The notes: generated by a model from the sequence alone, not told the origin. Numbered from the stretch's first letter, positions 6,558 to 13,400 are shown. The stretch is DNA of 15,803 bases from Clostridiales bacterium (GCA_021203425.1 JAJQBF010000139.1:1-15803); one strand, 5' to 3'. Program-made: numbers and translations.

Positions 6558-6734
6558 TTAAACCTCTGTTACCTTCAAAAGATGTGATACCTGTTTGATC
6601 ATACCTCTTATCGCTGCATTATCCTCAAATTCGTTTGTGCTGTGCAGCTTTTTAAGTCCAAGAGCGGCAACCGTCTTTCTGTGCTTTGGAATAGCGCCGA
6701 TGGGTGATTTTACAAGTTCAACTTTAATCTTCAT
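6558..6734 (-). CDS. rpmD: 50S ribosomal protein L30 (uL30)
   Basis: This short gene is found by reading the gap between rpsE and rplO. It translates to 58 residues beginning MKIKVELVKSPIGAIPKHRK and ending VSHLLKVTEV, with a TAA stop. The pattern K-S-P-I-G, then HRKTVAALGLKKL and IRGMIKQVSHL, is the small bacterial L30 fold; the eukaryotic-type extension is absent as expected. The ribosome binding site AAGGAGG overlaps the rpsE stop codon, and spacing to the ATG (about 11 bases) is a little long. An out-of-frame ATG-TTG-ATA-TGA lies between the two and is probably meaningless. The order rpsE-rpmD-rplO is canonical. Confidence 0.98.
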   Translation of the reverse strand: MKIKVELVKSPIGAIPKHRKTVAALGLKKLHSTNEFEDNAAIRGMIKQVSHLLKVTEV

Positions 6735-6750
6735 ATCAACATTCTCCTCC

Positions 6751-7257
6751 TTAGCCCAAAATTTCTTCTACGGTTTTACCCCTGAGTCTGGCTACCTTTT
6801 CGGGAGTTGTAGCTGTTTTAAGTCCTTCAATAACAGCGTTGCAAACGTTCTGTTTATTGTTTGAACCTAAAGACTTAGCTCTTACGTTCTTGATTCCGGC
6901 AAGTTCCATAACGGCTCTGGCAGGACCGCCGGCGATAATACCGGTACCTTGAGGAGCCGGCTTTAAGAGAATTTTTGCGCCGCCGAAGCTTGCATGAATC
7001 TCATGATAAAGGCTGTCCTCTTCATTTCTTTCAACATAGATGAGGTGCTTCATAGCGTCCTCTTTTCCCTTTCTGATAGCCTCGGGGATTTCTTTTGCTT
7101 TGCCTAAACCTACGCCTACATGACCTTCGCCGTCGCCGACAACCATAAGAGCGGTGAATCTCATATTACGTCCGCCTTTAACTGTCTTTGTAACTCTCTT
7201 TATTGTAACAAGAGTATCCTGAAGGTCAAGAGCTTTTGCGTCAATTTTCTTATTCAA
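6751..7257 (-). CDS. rpsE: 30S ribosomal protein S5 (uS5), TTG start
   Basis: S5 sits at the mRNA entry side of the 30S subunit and affects accuracy. The 168 residues contain the N-terminal double-stranded-RNA-binding-like domain (about 12-75, with VKGGRNMRFTALMVVGDGEG) and the C-terminal domain with GTGIIAGGPARAVMELAG. The start codon is TTG (7255-7257), six bases after GGGAGGG. The family alignment starts at MNKKIDAKALDLQDTL and the next Met is residue 32, inside the first domain, so TTG is the only sensible start. It is 15 bases from rplR and 16 from rpmD. Confidence 0.97.
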   Translation of the reverse strand: MNKKIDAKALDLQDTLVTIKRVTKTVKGGRNMRFTALMVVGDGEGHVGVGLGKAKEIPEAIRKGKEDAMKHLIYVERNEEDSLYHEIHASFGGAKILLKPAPQGTGIIAGGPARAVMELAGIKNVRAKSLGSNNKQNVCNAVIEGLKTATTPEKVARLRGKTVEEILG

Positions 7258-7272
7258 AATATTCCCTCCCTA

Positions 7273-7641
7273 TTAGAATTTTAAGCCTGCTTCTCTTGCA
7301 GCTTCTGCTAAAGCCTTAATTTTTCCGTGGTAGATAAAGCCGCCTCTGTCAAAAACAACTGCATCTATACCTTTATCAAGGGCTTTCTTTGCTATTGCCG
7401 TTCCTACTGCCTTAGCTGCCTCAACGTCGTTTGTCTTGGAAATTGAATTCTTGATATCTTTTTCCATTGTTGATGCTGCTACAAGAGTGTTTCCGGCTGT
7501 ATCATCTATAATCTGTGCATAAATGTGCATATTTGATCTGAAAACAGCAAGTCTTGGCTGAGCCGCAGTTCCGGAGATTTTATTACGGATTCTCTGGTGT
7601 CTTTTAGCTCTGGCAACCTTACGATCCTGCTTTGTAATCAT
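7273..7641 (-). CDS. rplR: 50S ribosomal protein L18 (uL18)
   Basis: L18 binds 5S rRNA and, with L5, mediates its attachment to the 50S subunit. The 122 residues include the basic N-terminal segment (KVARAKRHQRIRNKISGTAA), PRLAVFRSNMHIYAQIIDD and the C-terminal VVFDRGGFIYHGKIKALAEAAREAGLKF, all typical. The ATG follows AAAGGAG. It is separated from rplF by 65 bases holding a perfect 10-bp hairpin (7678-7701). It lies 15 bases upstream of rpsE, in standard spc order. Confidence 0.99.
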   Translation of the reverse strand: MITKQDRKVARAKRHQRIRNKISGTAAQPRLAVFRSNMHIYAQIIDDTAGNTLVAASTMEKDIKNSISKTNDVEAAKAVGTAIAKKALDKGIDAVVFDRGGFIYHGKIKALAEAAREAGLKF

Positions 7642-7677
7642 AGACTTTCACTCCTTTATGAATATTTTTATATCCTG

Positions 7678-7701
7678 TCATACTAAATATGTTTAGTATG
7701 A
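7678..7701 (-). promoter_or_regulatory. Perfect 10-bp hairpin between rplF and rplR
   Basis: The minus strand reads TCATACTAAA, a CATA tetraloop, then TTTAGTATGA, a flawless 10-bp stem beginning five bases after the rplF stop codon. No T-run follows, so it is not an intrinsic terminator. An mRNA-processing or stability element, or a protein-binding hairpin upstream of rplR, is possible; the sequence alone cannot decide. Confidence 0.5.
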
Positions 7702-7706
7702 TTTAA

Positions 7707-8246
7707 TTATTTGCCTGCCTTACCGACTTTACGTCTGATGTACTCATAATCGTACTTAATTCCTTTGCCCTTATAGGGTTCGGGAGGCCGCTTTGTTCTG
7801 ATTTCGGCTGCATACTGACCAACCTTTTCCTTATCGATACCCTCAACAGTAATCTTGTTTGTTCCCTCAAGAACAGTTGTGATACCTTCGGGATCTGTCA
7901 TTTCAACAGGATGAGAATATCCTAAAGTAAGAGTAAGTTTCTTTCCCGATTTAGCAGCTCTGTAACCAACGCCGTTAATTTCGAGAACTTTTTTATAACC
8001 CTCAGTAACTCCCACAACCATATTGTGGATAAGAGTTCTTGTAAGACCGTGAAGTGACTTAAACTTCTTTAAATCGTTAGGTCTTGTTACTACAATCTGA
8101 TTTCCTTCTACCGTAATAGTCATATCCGTTGAAAATGTTTTTGTAAGAGAACCCTTGGGGCCCTTTACTGTAAGAACATTTCCCTCGTCAAGTTTAACCT
8201 CAACTCCGGCCGGAATAGCTACAGGCAGTTTACCTATTCTTGACAT
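7707..8246 (-). CDS. rplF: 50S ribosomal protein L6 (uL6)
   Basis: L6 lies near the factor-binding site and the sarcin-ricin loop. The 179 residues consist of two related domains (about 1-80 and 81-179). The N-terminus MSRIGKLPVAIPAGVEV and the C-terminal signature PPEPYKGKGIKYDYEYIRRK (154-173) are diagnostic. The ATG follows TAGGAGG. It lies 17 bases after rpsH. It is unremarkable in length and sequence; the downstream gap with a hairpin is the only local oddity. Confidence 0.99.
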   Translation of the reverse strand: MSRIGKLPVAIPAGVEVKLDEGNVLTVKGPKGSLTKTFSTDMTITVEGNQIVVTRPNDLKKFKSLHGLTRTLIHNMVVGVTEGYKKVLEINGVGYRAAKSGKKLTLTLGYSHPVEMTDPEGITTVLEGTNKITVEGIDKEKVGQYAAEIRTKRPPEPYKGKGIKYDYEYIRRKVGKAGK

Positions 8247-8263
8247 CTATCCGCACCTCCTAT

Positions 8264-8665
8264 TTACCAAACATAGGCGATAACTTCGCCGCCAACGCCT
8301 AATTTTCTGGTCTCTTTATCGGTAATAACACCCTTGTTTGTAGATACTATAGCAATGCCAAGTCCGTTAAGTACCTTAGGCATCTTGTCAGCCGGAGCAT
8401 AAATTCTTAAACCCGGCTTAGAAATACGCTTAATACCCGAGATAACCTTTTCATTCTTATCTGCACCGTACTTAAGTGTAATCTTTATAGTTTTCTTAAC
8501 GCCGTCTTCTATAATTTCGTAACCTTTTATATAACCCTCGTTTGTAAGAATATCAGCAATAGATGCCTTAATCTTAGAAGAAGGTACGTCTACAGTGTTA
8601 CGCTTTGCTGTATTAGCATTTCTTATTCTTGTAAGCATATCTGCGATGGGATCGCTCATTGACAT
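8264..8665 (-). CDS. rpsH: 30S ribosomal protein S8 (uS8)
   Basis: S8 binds the central domain of 16S rRNA. In E. coli it also represses the spc operon by binding rplE-region mRNA; whether that applies here is unknown. The 133 residues show DPIADMLTRIRNANTAK at the N-terminus and the RNA-binding C-terminal segment STNKGVITDKETRKLGVGGE followed by VIAYVW. Two ATGs are possible (MSMSDPI); the first is chosen because it lies eight bases after GGAGG, and the second would shorten the protein by only two residues. It is 22 bases after the S14 gene and 17 before rplF. Confidence 0.99.
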   Translation of the reverse strand: MSMSDPIADMLTRIRNANTAKRNTVDVPSSKIKASIADILTNEGYIKGYEIIEDGVKKTIKITLKYGADKNEKVISGIKRISKPGLRIYAPADKMPKVLNGLGIAIVSTNKGVITDKETRKLGVGGEVIAYVW

Positions 8666-8687
8666 TTAAAAAACCTCCTTTCCGGAT

Positions 8688-8873
8688 TTACCAGCTTGCT
8701 TTCTTAACACCGGGGATTTGACCTTTGTAAGCTAACTCACGGAAACATACACGGCAGATACCGAATTTTTTAAGAACAGAGTGAGGTCTGCCGCAAATTC
8801 TGCATCTTGTATAGCTCTGTGTTGAGAAACGTGCTTTTCTGGCTTGCTTTAACTTAAGTGATTTCTTAGCCAT
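8688..8873 (-). CDS. rpsZ: 30S ribosomal protein S14 type Z (uS14)
   Basis: S14 sits in the 30S head. At 61 residues this is the short, zinc-dependent type Z, not the roughly 89-100-residue cysteine-free type. C24, C27, C40 and C43 form two CxxC pairs (RCRICGRPH and GICRVCFRELAYKGQIPGVK). In Bacillus the type Z gene (rpsZ, also called rpsN1) is in the spc operon and a zinc-free paralogue is elsewhere, used in zinc starvation; none is visible here. The ATG follows a GGAGG site and the gene is 15 bases after rplE. Confidence 0.98.
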   Translation of the reverse strand: MAKKSLKLKQARKARFSTQSYTRCRICGRPHSVLKKFGICRVCFRELAYKGQIPGVKKASW

Positions 8874-8888
8874 ATTTTCTCCTCCCTA

Positions 8889-9428
8889 TTACTTTCTGAA
8901 AGGCATACCGAAAAGCTTTAAAAGCTCTCTTGCCTCTTCGTCTGTCTTTGCTGTTGTAACGAACACAATATCCATACCTCTGATCTTGTCGATTTTATCG
9001 TATTCAATTTCAGGGAACATAATCTGTTCTTTAAGACCTAAAGTATAGTTTCCTCTGCCGTCGAAACTGTCGGCGCTTACGCCTCTGAAGTCACGAACAC
9101 GGGGAAGAGATATATTTATAAGCCTGTTGGCAAAGCTGTACATCTTTTCGCCCCTTAAAGTAACCTTGCAGCCGATGGGAACACCTGCACGGAGCTTAAA
9201 GTTTGCTATAGACTTTCTTGCCTTTGTAACGATAGGTTTCTGACCTGAAATCTTTTCCATATCCTTGCAGGCATTCTCTATAACCTTAGCGTTTTCCTTT
9301 GCTTCGCCTACGCCCATGTTGATAACGATTTTTTCGATCTTAGGGCACTGTAACTTGTTCTTATATGAAAACTTCTGCATCATAGCGTCAACTATCTGCG
9401 TATCATAGTATTCTTTTAACTGGCTCAC
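8889..9428 (-). CDS. rplE: 50S ribosomal protein L5 (uL5), GTG start
   Basis: L5 binds 5S rRNA and contacts the P-site tRNA and the S13 bridge. The 179 residues contain KIEKIVINMGVGEAKENAK (about 31-49), RAGVPIGCKVTLRG and the C-terminal MDIVFVTTAKTDEEARELLK followed by LFGMPFRK, all family hallmarks. The start codon is GTG (9426-9428) about nine bases after GGGAGG, producing the typical MSQLKEYYDTQ N-terminus. Gaps to rplX (24) and the S14 gene (15) are short. I did not find an obvious S8-binding structure at its start. Confidence 0.98.
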   Translation of the reverse strand: MSQLKEYYDTQIVDAMMQKFSYKNKLQCPKIEKIVINMGVGEAKENAKVIENACKDMEKISGQKPIVTKARKSIANFKLRAGVPIGCKVTLRGEKMYSFANRLINISLPRVRDFRGVSADSFDGRGNYTLGLKEQIMFPEIEYDKIDKIRGMDIVFVTTAKTDEEARELLKLFGMPFRK

Positions 9429-9452
9429 TTAAAACTGCCTCCCTTCGACCTA

Positions 9453-9776
9453 TTAATCTATTTCTTCACCTGTAGACTTGGCGATTCTTGTCTTAACGGT
9501 TTTCTTCTTTCCGTTTTCAACAATGGTTTCAACCTTATAGCCAATTCTTGTAGGCTTGCCGTCAGCTAAATACATTACGTTTGATGCATCGAGAGGAGCT
9601 TCCTTCTCAACGATTCCGCCCTGTGTTCCTCTGCCGGGCTTTTGATGCTTTGTTACTTTATTTATTCCTTCAACAATGACTTTGTTGTTCTTTCTGTCGC
9701 AAACAAGAATTTTGCCCTTTGAGCCTTTGCCCTTACCTGCAATAACAACAACCTTGTCGCCTCTTTTTAACTTCAT
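9453..9776 (-). CDS. rplX: 50S ribosomal protein L24 (uL24)
   Basis: L24 is an assembly initiator for the 50S subunit that binds the 5' end of 23S rRNA. The 107-residue protein has the KOW motif at its N-terminus (KLKRGDKVVVIAGKGKGSKG, residues 2-21). VEGINKVTKHQKPGRGTQGG and the C-terminal region follow as in the family. The ATG lies after AAGGAGGG. It is 14 bases after rplN and 24 before rplE. It is about five residues longer than the B. subtilis protein, from a Lys/Glu-rich tail, with no other oddity. Confidence 0.99.
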   Translation of the reverse strand: MKLKRGDKVVVIAGKGKGSKGKILVCDRKNNKVIVEGINKVTKHQKPGRGTQGGIVEKEAPLDASNVMYLADGKPTRIGYKVETIVENGKKKTVKTRIAKSTGEEID

Positions 9777-9790
9777 CCGCTTAACCCTCC

Positions 9791-10159
9791 TTATAAAACT
9801 TCGGGAGCAAGAGATACTATCTTCATAAACTGTTTTTCACGAAGTTCTCTTGCAACAGGTCCAAAGATACGGGTACCTCTTGGATTTTTGTCCTCTTTTA
9901 TAATAACGGCTGCGTTTTCATCAAATCTGATATATGAGCCGTCAGGTCTGTGAGCGCCTTTAACTGTTCTTACAACAACGGCTCTTACAACCTCGCCCTT
10001 TTTAACAACGCCGCCGGGTGTTGCATCTTTTACAGTCGCAACAATAACGTCGCCTATATTTGCATATCTTCTTGTGGAACCGCCTAAAACTCTGATGCAG
10101 AGGATTTCCTTTGCGCCTGAGTTGTCAGCAACCACTAATCTGCTTTCTTGCTGAATCAT
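9791..10159 (-). CDS. rplN: 50S ribosomal protein L14 (uL14)
   Basis: L14 forms intersubunit bridges and is the docking site of ribosome silencing factor RsfS. The 122 residues match the near-invariant family length; MIQQESRLVVADNSGAKEIL, GGVVKKGEVVRAVVVRT and the C-terminal KIVSLAPEVL are diagnostic. The ATG follows AAAGGAG. It is the first gene of the spc segment; the 81-base gap from rpsQ holds two hairpins exactly where E. coli has the S10/spc operon boundary. Confidence 0.99.
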   Translation of the reverse strand: MIQQESRLVVADNSGAKEILCIRVLGGSTRRYANIGDVIVATVKDATPGGVVKKGEVVRAVVVRTVKGAHRPDGSYIRFDENAAVIIKEDKNPRGTRIFGPVARELREKQFMKIVSLAPEVL

Positions 10160-10240
10160 AGTGTATCTCCTTTCAAACAGAATATTTAAAAATTCTGTAA
10201 GACAATTTTTTTCCGAAACAATTTTTTCTCGGAAAAAAAA
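10160..10240 (-). promoter_or_regulatory. Two hairpins at the S10/spc boundary (rpsQ-rplN gap)
   Basis: On the minus strand, immediately after the rpsQ stop, seven T plus CCGA pair with TCGG plus seven A (10206-10239, 11 bp, 12-base loop). A second hairpin, ACAGAAT/ATTCTGT with an eight-base loop (10177-10198), follows and ends seven bases before the AAAGGAG of rplN. Neither is followed by a T-run, so they are not ordinary terminators. The gap is 81 bases while most neighbouring gaps are 12-25. No clear promoter is visible. mRNA processing or translational control of rplN are possible roles. Confidence 0.5.
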
Positions 10241-10495
10241 TTATTTAGCCTTCTCTACGATATTAACAACACGCCATCTCTTATCCTTTGACAAAGGTCT
10301 TGTTTCCATAACTCTTACCTTGTCACCGATATGACATTCGTTGTTTTCATCATGTGCCTTTAATTTATAGGTTTTCTTTACGATTTTGCTGTATAATGGA
10401 TGTCTTACGTTGTCCTCGATTGCAACAACAACTGTCTTATCCATCTTGTCGCTTGTAACCTTGCCGATTCTAACCTTACGAAGATTTCTTTCCAC
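10241..10495 (-). CDS. rpsQ: 30S ribosomal protein S17 (uS17), GTG start
   Basis: S17 is a primary 16S rRNA binder of the OB-fold type. The 84 residues include GKVTSDKMDKTVVVAIED (12-29), RHPLYSKIVKKTYKLKAHDE and the C-terminal GDKVRVMETRPLSKDKRWRV, all signature parts of the family. The start is GTG (10493-10495), about eight bases after GGAGG, giving MERNLRKVRIG as expected. It is 21 bases after rpmC and ends the S10 segment. Confidence 0.98.
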   Translation of the reverse strand: MERNLRKVRIGKVTSDKMDKTVVVAIEDNVRHPLYSKIVKKTYKLKAHDENNECHIGDKVRVMETRPLSKDKRWRVVNIVEKAK

Positions 10496-10516
10496 GCTTT
10501 GTCCTCCTTTCAGATA

Positions 10517-10720
10517 TTACGCTCCGGCTTTCTGTGTAAGAACAGTCTGGATTCTTGCAATATCCTTCTTTACACGGCTGATTCTTGCTGTATTGTTTAA
10601 CTGGTTTGTGGCATTCTGGAATCTTAAATTAAAGAGTTCCTTTTTTGCATCAACAAGCGCTGTCTTTAATTCATCAACCGTCTTGTCGTTTAATTCTGCG
10701 AGATAATCTTTAATTTTCAT
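10517..10720 (-). CDS. rpmC: 50S ribosomal protein L29 (uL29)
   Basis: L29 lies at the tunnel exit beside L23 and helps form the docking platform for SRP and trigger factor. The 67 residues form the usual two-helix protein; MKIKDYLAELNDKTVDELKT, ELFNLRFQNATNQLNNTARI and VKKDIARIQTVL are typical. The ATG overlaps the rplP stop in an ATGA arrangement, and a GGAGG lies nine bases upstream inside rplP, so the two are likely translationally coupled. Confidence 0.99.
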   Translation of the reverse strand: MKIKDYLAELNDKTVDELKTALVDAKKELFNLRFQNATNQLNNTARISRVKKDIARIQTVLTQKAGA

Positions 10721-11142
10721 TTTTTTACCTCCAATTCTGCCTTTGTAACGATTTTACATTTGATGGGGAGCTTGTGAATAGCAAGTCTTAAAGCCTCTCT
10801 TGCTGTTTCTTCGTTTACTCCTGCGATTTCAAACATAACTCTTCCGGGCTTAACAACAGCAACCCAGTATTCCGTAGCACCTTTACCGGAACCCATACGA
10901 ACACCGGCAGGTTTCTGTGTAACAGGCTTGTCGGGGAAGATTTTGATCCAAACCTTACCGCCACGCTTGATATATCTTGTCATGGCAACACGGGCAGCCT
11001 CTATCTGATTGGACTTAATCCATGCAGGCTCCATAGCAACGATACCGTATTCGCCGTAGCTGATTACGTTGTCTCTTGATGCCTTGCCTGTCATACGTCC
11101 TCTGAACTGTTTACGTCTTTTAACTCTCTTAGGCATTAACAT
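10717..11142 (-). CDS. rplP: 50S ribosomal protein L16 (uL16)
   Basis: L16 is a late-binding 50S protein near the A site and peptidyl transferase centre. The 141 residues begin MLMPKRVKRRKQFRGRMTGK, and PAWIKSNQIEAARVAMTRYI, the IFPDKPVTQKP segment and MGSGKGATEYWVAVVKPGRV confirm the family. The ATG at 11142 is preferred over the one two codons later because L16 proteins usually start ML-x-PKR. The start overlaps the rpsC stop by one base (TAATG), and its stop overlaps rpmC by four, a tightly coupled trio. Confidence 0.99.
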   Translation of the reverse strand: MLMPKRVKRRKQFRGRMTGKASRDNVISYGEYGIVAMEPAWIKSNQIEAARVAMTRYIKRGGKVWIKIFPDKPVTQKPAGVRMGSGKGATEYWVAVVKPGRVMFEIAGVNEETAREALRLAIHKLPIKCKIVTKAELEVKK

Positions 11143-11801
11143 TACTGAGCACCTCCGGTCTTTTTAGCTTTCTTGGGAAGAACCTCGCCTTTGTATATCC
11201 ATACCTTTACGCCGATTTTGCCGTAGGTTGTGTTTGCTTCTGCGAAACCGTAGTCAATGTCAGCTCTTAAAGTCTGAAGAGGAATTGTTCCGTCGTGATA
11301 GCTTTCTGTTCTTGCCATTTCGGCTCCGCCCAGTCTTCCGGAACAGGTTGTCTTAATACCCTTAGCGCCGAATCTCATTGACTTGTTCATAGCCTGTTTC
11401 ATAGCTCTTCTGAATGTTACACGGTTTTCAAGCTGCTTTGCTATATCCTCGGCAACAAGCTGTGAATCAAGCTCAGGTCTTTTGATTTCTTCAATGTTTA
11501 CAACAACCTTCTTAGGTGTTAACTTCTGAACGCTTGCTGTAAGCTTCTGAATGTTTTCACCTTTTGCGCCTATAACGATACCGGGCTTGGAAGTATAAAC
11601 TGTTATTTTAACTCTGTCGCTTGTTCTTTCAATCTTTATATCTGAAATATTATAGTTGGGATTTTGGTTCTTTATGAACTTTCTTATTTTCTGATCTTCT
11701 ACAAGATAATCAGCGAAGTCCTTCTTGTCTGCATACCATACTGAATCCCAGCCTTTGATTATGCCTACTCTTAATCCATGAGGATTTACCTTCTGACCCA
11801 T
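11142..11801 (-). CDS. rpsC: 30S ribosomal protein S3 (uS3)
   Basis: S3 lines the mRNA entry tunnel and takes part in the ribosomal helicase. The 219 residues comprise an N-terminal KH type 2 domain (about 39-108) with the GAKG loop at 78-81, and a C-terminal domain with ENRVTFRRAMKQAMNKSMRF, GAKGIKTTCSGRLGGAEMAR and the tail IYKGEVLPKKAKK. The N-terminus MGQKVNPHGLRVGIIKGWDS is nearly invariant. The ATG follows AAGGAGG. It is 12 bases after rplV and overlaps rplP by one base. Confidence 0.99.
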   Translation of the reverse strand: MGQKVNPHGLRVGIIKGWDSVWYADKKDFADYLVEDQKIRKFIKNQNPNYNISDIKIERTSDRVKITVYTSKPGIVIGAKGENIQKLTASVQKLTPKKVVVNIEEIKRPELDSQLVAEDIAKQLENRVTFRRAMKQAMNKSMRFGAKGIKTTCSGRLGGAEMARTESYHDGTIPLQTLRADIDYGFAEANTTYGKIGVKVWIYKGEVLPKKAKKTGGAQ

Positions 11802-11813
11802 TAATAAACCTCC

Positions 11814-12203
11814 TTATCTCTCGTTTAAGTAGATGGAAATGTGAGATGTCTGCTTGTTGATTCTGTAAGCTCTGCCCTGTGCTCTGGGGTGAATTCTCTT
11901 AAGTGTGGGGCCCTGGTTTGCTACAGTTTCTTCAACATATAATTTATTAACGTCTAATTCCATATTATTCTCGGCATTGGCTGCGGCTGATTTTAAAACC
12001 TTTTCGATTACGCTTGCCGCATATCTCGGTGAATAAGCAAGAATTGCCAAAGCATCACCGACGTTCTTGCCCTTAATCTGGTCTAAAACGATTTTTGCCT
12101 TTGAACTGGAAACACGAACGTACTTAGCGTGAGCGTGAGGTCTTGTTTCTCTGTTCTGTTCGTTTCTTTCCCTTTTGATTTGGCTTCTATGTCCCTTGGC
12201 CAT
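11814..12203 (-). CDS. rplV: 50S ribosomal protein L22 (uL22), N-terminally extended
   Basis: L22 has a globular domain on the surface and a beta-hairpin reaching into the exit tunnel (the macrolide-resistance hairpin). The 129 residues exceed the usual 110-115 by an N-terminal basic extension (MAKGHRSQIKRERNEQN, residues 1-17) before the conserved HAKYVRVSSSKAKIVLDQIK. The hairpin segment TLKRIHPRAQGRAYRINKQT and the end SHISIYLNER are typical. The ATG lies after an AAAGGAGGG site, and no start inside the extension has a comparable site. The upstream 68-base gap carries a hairpin (12243-12268). Confidence 0.98.
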   Translation of the reverse strand: MAKGHRSQIKRERNEQNRETRPHAHAKYVRVSSSKAKIVLDQIKGKNVGDALAILAYSPRYAASVIEKVLKSAAANAENNMELDVNKLYVEETVANQGPTLKRIHPRAQGRAYRINKQTSHISIYLNER

Positions 12204-12242
12204 TAAAAAACCCTCCTTTCAAAAAAAACGATTCCTATTCTC

Positions 12243-12268
12243 AGCTGTTCAGCTTTGGCTGAACTGCT
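12243..12268 (-). promoter_or_regulatory. Hairpin between rpsS and rplV
   Basis: On the minus strand AGC-A-GTTCAGC, loop CAAA, GCTGAAC-A-GCT folds into ten base pairs with one A-A mismatch, starting three bases after the rpsS stop codon. A run of eight T follows only some 14 bases later, too far for a standard terminator, and the rplV ribosome binding site lies just beyond. A partial attenuator or a processing site is conceivable. Confidence 0.45.
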
Positions 12269-12271
12269 TAA

Positions 12272-12556
12272 TTATTTAACCTTTGACTTCTTGTCAGCGT
12301 CCTTGCCGTGTCCTCTGTAGGTTCTTGTTAAAGCAAATTCGCCTAACTTATGACCTATCATATCCTCTGTGATATAAACGGGAACGTGCTTTCTTCCGTC
12401 ATGAACGGCTATTGTGTGACCAATCATATTAGGGAAGATTGTAGAACGGCGAGACCATGTCTTGATTACATTCTTTGTGTTTGCAGCGTTTTCCGCCTCA
12501 ACCTTTTTCATTAAGCTTTCATCAACGAAAGGTCCTTTTTTAACTGATCTGCTCAT
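12272..12556 (-). CDS. rpsS: 30S ribosomal protein S19 (uS19)
   Basis: S19 pairs with S13 in the 30S head. The 94 residues start MSRSVKKGPFVDESLMKKVE and carry the conserved SRRSTIFPNMIGHTIAVHDG (36-55) and EDMIGHKLGEFALTRTYRGH (64-83). The ATG follows AAGGAGG at ten bases. It is 16 bases after rplB. All features are standard; a long antisense open frame on the opposite strand is a coding shadow. Confidence 0.99.
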   Translation of the reverse strand: MSRSVKKGPFVDESLMKKVEAENAANTKNVIKTWSRRSTIFPNMIGHTIAVHDGRKHVPVYITEDMIGHKLGEFALTRTYRGHGKDADKKSKVK

Positions 12557-12572
12557 TTATACGGCCTCCTTA

Positions 12573-13400
12573 TCAACTGTTTCTTCTGCGTACAATACAC
12601 TTGTCGCCGGCCTTGTTCTTTCTTGTCTTATAACCAAGTGCAGGCTTGCCCCAAGGTGTACAGGGACCGGGACGACCGATAGGAGATCTTCCCTCGCCGC
12701 CGCCGTGGGGGTGGTCATTGGGGTTCATAACAGAACCTCTGACTGTAGGTCTGATACCCATATGTCTCTTCTTACCTGCGTTACCGATGTTAATAAGCTC
12801 GTGTTCGTGATTGCCGATTGTTCCGATTGTTGCACGGCAGTCGATGGGAAGAAGTCTCATTTCTCCGGAGGGAAGTCTTACTGTTGCATACTTTCCTTCC
12901 TTAGCCATAAGCTGAGCAACGTTTCCTGCGGAACGAACAAGCTTTCCGCCTGCTCCGGGAACCATTTCGATGTTGTGAATTTCGGCACCAACGGGAATCT
13001 TTCTCATAGAAAGAGCGTTTCCTGTCTTGATTTCACATTTTTCGCCGCTTTCAACTGTTTCTCCTACTTTAAGACCTTCGGGAGCAAGAATATATCTCTT
13101 TTCGCCGTCAGCGTAGTGGAGAAGAGCGATATTAGCTGTTCTGTTGGGATCGTATTCGATAGCCGCTACCTTTGCCGGTACGTTATCCTTATTTCTCTTA
13201 AAGTCGATAATTCTGTATTTTTTCTTGCTGCCGCCGCCGATGTGACGAACGGTTATTTTGCCTTGAGCATTACGTCCTGCTGTCTTCTTAATATGAACAC
13301 AGAGGCTCTTTTCGGGAGTAGATTTTGTGATTTCGGAAAAGTCCGAAACTGTCATCTGCCTTCTTGAAGGTGTATAAGGCTTAAATCTCTTAATACCCAT
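12573..13400 (-). CDS. rplB: 50S ribosomal protein L2 (uL2)
   Basis: L2 is a primary 23S rRNA binder needed for peptidyl transferase activity and subunit association. The 275 residues contain an OB-like N-terminal RNA-binding domain (about 40-125; GKITVRHIGGG, RIIDFKRNKD) and an SH3-like domain (about 130-200). The C-terminal extension holds GIRPTVRGSVMNPNDHPHGG at 215-234, continuing GEGR, which includes the histidine near the peptidyl transferase centre. The ATG follows AAAGGAG. The 63-base gap from rplW contains a modest CGGGT/ACCCG hairpin (13429-13447) of uncertain meaning. Confidence 0.99.
   Translation of the reverse strand: MGIKRFKPYTPSRRQMTVSDFSEITKSTPEKSLCVHIKKTAGRNAQGKITVRHIGGGSKKKYRIIDFKRNKDNVPAKVAAIEYDPNRTANIALLHYADGEKRYILAPEGLKVGETVESGEKCEIKTGNALSMRKIPVGAEIHNIEMVPGAGGKLVRSAGNVAQLMAKEGKYATVRLPSGEMRLLPIDCRATIGTIGNHEHELINIGNAGKKRHMGIRPTVRGSVMNPNDHPHGGGEGRSPIGRPGPCTPWGKPALGYKTRKNKAGDKCIVRRRNS

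Noticed and set aside
12462..13367. 301-residue open frame on the plus strand, antisense to rplB and rpsS
   Set aside because: Low-complexity Ser/Cys/Val-rich translation, no ribosome binding site, and fully overlapped by two unmistakable ribosomal-protein genes; it is a coding shadow.
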